Below, piece by piece: positions 57,077 to 64,000 of a DNA stretch of 64,000 nucleotides. Under the pieces are notes generated by a model. The model did not search any database. It was not told the origin of the DNA and saw only the letters and a list, made by a program, of their open reading frames with translations. A program made the translations under genes and the position numbers. The first letter of the stretch is position 1. Each line of letters begins with the position of its first letter. The DNA is from Panaeolus papilionaceus (Eukaryota; Basidiomycota; Agaricomycetes; Agaricales): contig JADNRZ010000017.1 in NCBI GenBank assembly GCA_015501605.1, positions 372,001 to 436,000 on the forward strand, given 5' to 3'.

Positions 57077-58048
57077 AAACCAGAATGCCGCCTCATTGTG
57101 GCGGATGAGGCGGATGAGGCGGATTGAGGCGGAATTTGTTCGTATTTGGAGTCAACGCCTTGATGTCGTTTTCAAAAATATCAAGGTGCTTTTTGCAGGG
57201 AGAATGGGCAATAAGAATATCGGGTGCCATTCTGAGAGATGTAGGGAACTTGAAATAGCATAGAGTAGTAGTTTTAGTGATTTTGCGCGCACCATTTACT
57301 AAGAAATCTTCTAAAAAAAATACCTGCCCACAATGGAATTATAAACCGATATGAAGGATATTTTCCTATATTAAAATTATATAAAAATACAGGAGAGAGA
57401 GATGTGATTTTGATAGCACCAGTAGTTTATGGGGTCCAAGGTTACGAGCCACTTCGAACCTTTAAGCCTCTTCTGATTTGAACTGAATTCCTGCTAATTG
57501 GGTTGAACATCCGGCTTCAAATCATGCATTAATGCAATAAACGAGCCCTCTAAATTTTAAACCACTGGTGCGAATTGCAATCAAATAGGAGACTCGAGAG
57601 TCGAAGAGGCGGACATACCCAGCCGGCAGCTAGCCAAGGCTGGATTATAAACCGTGTCAACCCAGAGGCAAGGCACCGGATTCTGTACGGCTCGTATACT
57701 CGATATTAGTGGCCATGAGCTAGCTGTATATCTTAATCTTAAGGTCACTGGCAAGTACCCTCATGGCACGGCTCCACAGTGAATGGTATGGTTGTAACTT
57801 ATTAACTTGTTAGTTTATATATGGATTTGCCAAAATTTGGCATGCCCGCCGTAATAAAATAATGAAAATGTATCTCCCAGACAAATTTGGACATTTATTG
57901 AACTGGGCGTGTAGTCGAGTCCCCATCTAAAGCGCTACCCAGGCGTTTGGTGTGATTCAAAGGAAAGCACAGGCGCTTTCACAATCACACTGATTTGTCA
58001 GACCGCCTCATCCGGCTCATCCGCCACGGTAAGGCGGCAGTCTGGTTT
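57077..58048. mobile_element. Non-autonomous element of ~970 bp with ~49-bp terminal inverted repeats
   Basis: Left 57077-57125 begins AAACCAGAATGCCGCCTCA and contains three copies of GGCGGATGA-like words. The reverse complement of 58000-58048 begins AAACCAGACTGCCGCCTTA and carries the same GTGGCGGATGAG...GGATGAGGCGG core. Roughly 43 of 49 positions agree. The interior is AT-rich with no gene. A 10-bp direct repeat, CGGAACGGGA, lies just outside both ends (57056-57065 and 58072-58081); it could be part of the target site or chance. No family recognised. Confidence 0.7.
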
Positions 58049-58399
58049 CCGGCCTTTTCTCCGGAACGGGATCAAACCAAACGCATTCGGAGATCGTATT
58101 TGCTTCACCGAAAATCATCCTTAGATCGGTAGAGAAATTATGCAAATCATACCACTACAAAACCCCCCTCACCCCCCTAAAATCCTTCCACATTGTAATC
58201 CTACGTATCACAGATAGTCACAGACGACACGCTCTCACACGTATAAGAGCATGTCACTCTTCACTTCATGTCTCTCACCTTTCTTTTCATCTTTCATCAT
58301 CTACATATATACGCGTATACGTAACACTCATATTCTCAGAACAATCCATATGTTGTTCTTGTTCATATTGGCGTGAGTCTCATTAGTGTTTACGACATC

Positions 58400-58998
58400 T
58401 CAGTGTCGGTTTCCACACATATACACAACGCCTCCTCCCAATCCCTCAAAATGTTTTCTTCCAGATCCTTTCATCGCAAAGTCCCCGTACGGTATAAAGG
58501 CTTTCTCTGTCCATCCAAATGTACATATCTTTATGTGCCGCGTAATCGGCGACGTGCACTTCGAAATGGCCGTATCCCATCGAGGATCCCGTAACAGTTC
58601 CTGCGTAAGCGTAAGCGCATGTGCCTAAAACCGAACGCAGGACTCTACTCCGAGATATCGACCTCCTCTTCAACACCCCTTCCAACGGTGCATGAAGTTT
58701 GTCAAGCAACTTGACCACTGGCACTTGTTCAGTGATGCTCTCAAAGTTGAGCCCAGCGGGTAGCGGGATGCCGACGTGGCAAGACACAAGCCTTGCTGGT
58801 AACTGTGTATCGCTCTCTTGAACTTCTTCAGCGACAATGGTCGTTTTGAGGTCCAGGTGTGCCTGCTTTTGTCTTTCGGAGATATCTCGACATGGGCTCG
58901 CTTTTACCGAACTCCGTGATAACTACGCTTTTACGGGACATTTGTCTGCGCGCTAATTCTCTATTAAATTCCGTCGCAGTTACGTCGGACTTTCTCAT
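58400..58998 (-). pseudogene. GNAT paralog relic
   Basis: The minus strand reads MRKSDVTATEFNREL, then after frame changes LDLKTTIVAEEVQESDTQLPARLVSCHVGIPLPAG, VPVVKLLDKLHAPLEGVLKRRSISRSRVLRSVLG, and fragments of the GYGHFEVHVAD region. These match LDLSTSVVAEEIHED and MKLFDELHKPFDDVLRKASISEERVLHPLMG of the intact genes at 38.2 and 39.3 kb. Frame shifts and missing acetyl-CoA loop residues mark it as dead. Confidence 0.8.
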
Positions 58999-59213
58999 CC
59001 ATTCTAAAGAAATAGAGACACTGTCACGGTCGTGAGATTCTTCTTTTCAATTCGACAAAGAGTTGACATCCTTTCATTGTTCCATCGGGGGCTGTTGCCC
59101 TCAATCTTCGTGAGTAAAAGGAAAGTCTAAAATGACATTCAATGATGGAGAAAAATGCGGAAGACAAGAGGAAACCTCCCTTTATTTCTGTTCCAATCAG
59201 CTTTTATCGAATC

Positions 59214-59294
59214 ATGACCCCCAGAATGATTTTTCGTACTGCTCCTGCTGCAGACCTACCAGCGATTCGAGAACTAGCATTGACAGGCACCTGA
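59214..59294 (+). pseudogene. N-terminal GNAT fragment
   Basis: A short plus-strand frame reads MTPRMIFRTAPAADLPAIRELA and stops after four more residues. It corresponds to MTSRLIIRTARKADLGAIRDVV of GNAT copy 2. Nothing of the rest of the gene follows. It is in opposite orientation to the relic at 58.4-59.0 kb, so this is a separate fragment. Confidence 0.65.
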
Positions 59295-59709
59295 TGGAAA
59301 AGGAAATCCCATACATCAAAACGTTCGGCATGCGTGGTATCGATGATTGATTCTTGCTAAAGGACCCAGGACATGAAAGCTTGACATCCAGGCATATTCA
59401 AATTACGAACAGGGAACCGGAAATGACTGTCATCACCAGGAAAGATGCCGGAGTACGCCAACAAATGAGTCAAGAACCAGCATAGCATTGCCACCTATTC
59501 GAGGGCATCAAAAACTACGACGTCACAAATCCCACAAGCACATCTACGGGCATTCTAGAATAGTAGCATCTAGCATGTAAGCAATGGTAAAAGGAGTAGT
59601 AAAGTATATACAGCGAATGAATTATAATAGTCAATGGGGTTATAAATGTCGATAGCAGCGATGATGACTGCCATCAACGGAGGTTGGATATGCAGTGAAC
59701 GGGATATTT
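59295..59709. other. Intergenic, no gene recognised
   Basis: About 410 bp, including the 3' end of the peroxiredoxin transcript. No feature seen. Confidence 0.4.
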
Positions 59710-60751
59710 TTAATCAGTGCGGGGGCGCTTCTTGGCGGCGCCGTTGGCCTCTCCATTGGCCTTGCCGTTGGTGTGGCCATTGGCTCCCTTGACGCCGTTC
59801 GCGGCGCCGAAGTATTCGAGCTTGGCAACAGGATCAGTTTTGATGGTTTTGGAGCCCTCAGTCCAGTTGGCAGGGCAGACTTCACCGTGAGCGTCCTGAA
59901 AGCAAAATAGTTAGAACAAAGAAAGAAGGCGGTGTTTACTCAAAAGCGTACAGTGAACTGGAATGCCTTGATCAGACGGATGGTCTCGTCGACGGAGCGA
60001 CCAACGGGAAGGTCATTAACAGTAATTTGCCTATGAGCAGAGAAAACACGAGTAAGCAAATGATTAAAAAGTTCTCTAAAAGAATGTACGCACCTCAAAA
60101 TACCCTTGGGGTCAATAATGAAGAGTCCACGAAGAGCAATACCCTCATCCTCCAGGAGAACACCATAGTCGCTGGAGATCCTCATGTTGCGGTCAGCAAT
60201 GAGAGGTAGCTTGAGGTCAGGGCCTAGGCCTCCCTCCTTGCGAGTCTGGGTAGCCCATGCGAAGTGGGAGAATTTGGAGTCGGTAGAAATACCTTTGAGG
60301 ATACGTCAGACTTTTTTTCGCAACGCTTGGGTGGACGATTTTCACTCACCGAAAACGGCGGTGTTGAGCTGCTTGAACTGGTCAAGAGCGTCATTGAACG
60401 CCAAAATCTCACTGAAGGTTCAGCCGAATCAGTAAATCGTTCGAACTGAAAGCACAAGTCCCTAATGTCACTCACGTTGGGCAGACGAAAGTGAAATCCC
60501 TGCAAGCAAAAAACAGTTCCTTTCAACATTCCACGCAACCGAGTAAAAAAAAAGTAACGTACATGGGGTAGAAAAGGAGAACAACCCTTCGAGACGCATA
60601 GAAAACAAGTGGTAAGCGTTTGCAACCGCTGAAAAGCAAGTTCAACATACCATTGGCCAAGGCAATCTGCCAGCGAGACGTTGGTGAAAATACCTTCAGC
60701 AACAGCTTCAGCCTTGAAGGAAGGAGCAGGGCGTTGAACGAGAGCGACCAT
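59710..60751 (-). CDS. tsa1: 2-Cys peroxiredoxin (thioredoxin peroxidase, TSA1/AhpC type)
   Basis: Several exons from ATG 60751: [30 protein letters not shown], then after introns [21 protein letters not shown] with the peroxidatic Cys. Next come [24 protein letters not shown] (the GGLG decamer motif), [61 protein letters not shown] and the resolving Cys in GEVCPANW. Instead of the short YF-type tail of typical family members, it carries an extension of about 35 residues rich in Ala-Asn-Gly, ending KKRPRTD, a possible nuclear signal. It reduces H2O2 and peroxides with thioredoxin, mainly in the cytosol. Confidence 0.92.
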
Positions 60752-61226
60752 TTTAAAAAATTATAGGTAAAAAAGTGGTTTTGGAGGAGTGGTTCAGACA
60801 AAAAGTAAACGAAGTAAAAAGTGGTTGTTGGGGTAAGAAAGAGAGTCAGAACAAGAATGATCCGTATTTTAAAAGGGGCAGCGGCGGGTAAACTCAAAAA
60901 ATGGTTGTCACGTAATAATTCATTACAGACGCGTTCTTTGTCTTTGTTTACTATTAGCACGACGCGTTCCTCCTTATAGTAGCAACAAGCCAAGACAGCC
61001 GAGAACATTCGAAAGGCTCGAGAAATCATCCAAATCGAAGAGTTGTAGATTGGAAATATTATAATATACAGGTAATAGTTACAGTGCGATATAATGTACA
61101 CGAATTATAGGAATATCAGTTGTCCGAATTTCACGTCGATGAAAGCCTAAAATGAATGAAGTACGGAATGATTGAATTGAACAGGGTTATAGCAGAATCC
61201 AGAGCCTAAGTCGTTGATTGGCATTA
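60752..61226. other. Peroxiredoxin promoter and transporter 3' flank
   Basis: AT-rich sequence directly upstream of the peroxiredoxin ATG (TAATTTTTTAAA), no gene seen. The distal half is the 3' end of the sugar transporter. Confidence 0.4.
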
Positions 61227-63528
61227 TCACACCACCGCAGATGCACTTTTTCTCGCTGCATTGTTGGTGGGCGAATTCCCCGCTGGTGGTTGATATCCTT
61301 CCTTGGAAGGCAGGTTTCCAACTTCTTCTTCATGTTCAACATCTGCGCCATTCTTCTTCTCGTCGTCAGATGCAGTAACACCAGGAACTTCTTTTTGCTG
61401 CTTCGCCTTGTTCTCTTGAGCGACAGCGTATCGTGATTCATACCCAGCTGGAACCCAGCGATGAGATGTCCACGGTTTACAGTTTGGATCGTTATACATC
61501 TAAAATCGAGCATCAGAATCTCATCTCATACAACAACAACAAAAAATCTTGGTCACTAACATCATCGACACTCTCCAGTGAGAGATCTGAGCTTTCGTAA
61601 AGGAAGAAATATACGATAATCGCTCCCGCAAGATTGCAGGCTAATGCAACATGTCGTCAGAAACGATGTGCTGGTAGATTTGATGCTAAATGCATACCTG
61701 CAAAGACAAAACCGTATCTGAACTCGATAGATTTGACAATAAAAGGTGTAAAGAAGGCGATTAAAAAGTTCCAACCCCTGTCGAGTAAAAAATAAACATT
61801 AAGAAATAACTTTATGCATGGATGTGAGGCATACCAATTGCTAGCTGTGGCAAGAGCTCCCTGCTTGGCTCGTGTCCGCGTCGGGAAGGTCTCGCCAATG
61901 AGAATCCAAATTCCAGGTGCCCATGTCATGGCATAACCCAAGATAAACATGCATGCGCTGATGATCATCACTGATGAGTGGATAGCTAATTAGCCTCGAA
62001 AAATATACCTCACGGAATGTTTTACTCACAAACGCCAATATTGTGATCATCTTGGGGGTTTTTAGCTGTTCCGGCTGCAGCAAAAACGAAGAGCCATATG
62101 GACTGCCAAACACCTCCGATAATCAACGGCCATCGTCTACCAAACTAATATTGCGATTAGCAGCTGCTCTCACGAAAGGACTAATTCCATTTACTCTCTC
62201 CATGACATATAAACCGCCAAAGGTGCATCCAAAGTTAACAGCACCCAAAATAATCTGAGTGACGAAACTATCAGAGATACCAACAGACCGGAAAACTGTC
62301 GCTCCGTAATAGAAGAAGTAGTTGGCACCGGTGAGCTGCTGTAAGCTTTGAAGCGTCATTCCAAGGAGGGTGCGGTAGAGCGTCTTGTGACCAGGTCTGA
62401 AACAATCAAGCCATCCGGCCCTCATAGCTCTTTCTGCGTCGATTTGGTCCTTGATTTCGCGAACCTCCGTTTGAACGAATCGGTTGGAAGCTTCGTCTTT
62501 TGCAGCGATACCATATGCACGGGCCACTGCGCGTTCTGCTTTCTTCAAATGACCATGCGCAACCAACCACCTAGCAGAAAATTATTAATTACCTCTGTTG
62601 ACGACCTTAAGCACTTTATGAAACGTACCGCGGGGATTCTGGCATGCACAGGATACCGAGTGAAAGAATACCAGGCCAGATCAAGCCAATGCCCACGACT
62701 ATCCTCCACGATTGTCCGTCAGGCGCATTTCTCGTGCCGATTGCAATGCAGTCTAAAAGGGGGAATCAACACAAGTTAAAATATATGGCAAGGAAAAGGT
62801 CTTACAAGCCACAAGAATTCCAAGAGTAATGAATAACTGATATGTAGCCGTCAATGTCCCCCGAATCTGTGTAGGAGCCGTTTCTGCTTGATACTGTATG
62901 ATTGTCATCGTCAGAAGCCTATCAAAGCGGTTGGCATTACCACAACTCACCATCGGGACAGCAGAGCTCAACGCGCCAATACCCAGACCAGAAATAAGAC
63001 GTCCAACTGCAAACTGAACCCAGCTCGTCGTCGACGTCACCTGAATGATGACACCTACAGAGAACACGACACAATCCGTCACCATAGCCCATCGTCGTCC
63101 AAGCCAATCAGCAACCCTATATGTACAAGGAAACACGTCAACCAAACCCCTTTTGAATCCCAAACGCATATAAACAACACATACACTGCTCCAATCAACG
63201 TCCCAATCAACGTCCCAATCGACAAAAGCGCAACGATGAGCCCAGCCCGCACCACCGAGAACTCACACGACCCTGGATCCGTTGGTACTTTACAAGTGGC
63301 GAAGCGAAGCTTAAAGTCGTCCATCACCAGAAGGTCACTAATCTGACCGGTATCGTATCCGAAGATGAAACCTCCCATGCTGGCGACGAGGGCGAGCATA
63401 ATCGCCACGCCGCCAATGGGCATACCACGTCTATGTACATCCCGCAGAAAGAAAGACGATGTCAGTTACATTTTGCCTTGCGACGGAGAGAAAAAATCAA
63501 CGAAAACTCACAGATAAAAGAGGGGCAT
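61227..63528 (-). CDS. MFS hexose-type sugar transporter
   Basis: Exon 1 (63512-63528) encodes MPLFYL and joins across intron 63431-63511 to [31 protein letters not shown]. It continues [10 protein letters not shown] (loop 2-3), [58 protein letters not shown] (TM7), [33 protein letters not shown] and [16 protein letters not shown]. The hydrophilic tail ends SASAVV. Twelve TM segments, about 530 aa. The QQLTGxNYFFYYG block and [10 protein letters not shown] are typical of fungal high-affinity glucose/hexose carriers (HXT/Hxt-like). It is more similar to that group than the transporter at 6.1 kb. Plasma-membrane hexose uptake is expected. Confidence 0.9.
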
Positions 63529-64000
63529 TGGTATTGTGGAAAGCAGGGGATCTGTGTTTCACCCACCATCCTGAAGGTCTTTATTTTTGAAGGAGTTCGA
63601 CTGAAAGTATCGGGGATAGTGATGTCACTTCGGCGACTCTTCCTCGCCCCTCGCGAATATTGAAAGCGAGTCACGAGACGAGATGTGGATCCACTCGGCA
63701 ACTGACATTGTCACTCCCTCCTCCTGTTGAATCATAGACTCCAGCTATACTCACACCTTTGAGAAGTGCACGTCTATTATTACTCCATAAGATGCACCAC
63801 CATTATCCTTGTATGTCGGTTCTTCAACTCCAGATCGCAGAAAGATCGGCTGGGGGCTTCGGAGTCGGAACATTATGCTGACAACTGTCCTTGACATATC
63901 TCCCTGACGCAGCACCCTCTCCAAACATTATGTCAGAAGGCGAGTGGGGGTGGAGAACCAGAGGACTGCGCGTCGAGATCCATATATACTCCTCTCCGAG
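63529..64000. other. Upstream region of hexose transporter, window edge
   Basis: No gene seen. A CATATATACTCC word near 63983 is followed by CTCTCCGAG at the edge and could be the TATA box of a plus-strand gene starting outside the window. Confidence 0.3.

Noticed and set aside
1..64000. CRISPR arrays, bacterial-type operons, rRNA or tRNA genes
   Set aside because: The DNA is fungal; tandem repeats found have long units without spacers, and no tRNA or rRNA signature was recognised by eye. A covariance-model search would be needed to exclude tRNAs fully.

Overview
The window is nuclear DNA from a filamentous basidiomycete, most likely an Agaricomycete (mushroom). Almost every gene is cut by many short GT-AG introns of about 45-60 nt, and introns down to about 35 nt appear. 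Gene families typical of mushroom genomes are present: DUF6698, AIG1-like GTPases, F-box relics and a Plavaka (KDZ superfamily) transposase. There are no operons, no rRNA genes, and I recognised no tRNA.

Left part (1-19.9 kb), mostly single-copy metabolic and housekeeping genes: a KIN1/PAR-1-type protein kinase running off the left edge; a tiny signal peptidase subunit (SPC1); a sugar transporter; a hidden 148-aa gene with very small introns; a hypothetical acidic protein; a decayed TauD-type dioxygenase; a decayed F-box/LRR gene; a tandem glutathione-S-transferase trio (two long copies and one relic); and the GPN-loop GTPase GPN1/NPA3.

Middle (20-40 kb): a strikingly AT-rich 2.4-kb island without genes; a stand-alone SRA-YDG (modified-cytosine reader) gene; a phytanoyl-CoA-dioxygenase-like gene; an AIG1-like GTPase; an intron-containing RPB7 pseudogene; an RBR E3 ligase with an N-terminal CCCH finger; a short conserved-looking 161-aa gene divergent from it; a His-rich ZIP zinc transporter; a hypothetical gene; and two GNAT paralogs.

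Right-centre (41-58 kb), an accessory region: a 149-bp minisatellite, a DUF6698 gene, a gene built of duplicated exon-intron units, three adjacent orphan genes on the minus strand, an apparently full-length Plavaka transposase on the plus strand, a 172-bp minisatellite, and a ~1-kb non-autonomous element bounded by ~49-bp inverted repeats. The whole block may be one large cargo-bearing transposon or a nest of insertions.

Right end (58-64 kb): two GNAT fragments, a 2-Cys peroxiredoxin and a hexose-type sugar transporter.

Exon structures were assembled by eye from splice sites, reading frame and remembered family motifs. Where I state exon coordinates, the frames were checked to close.
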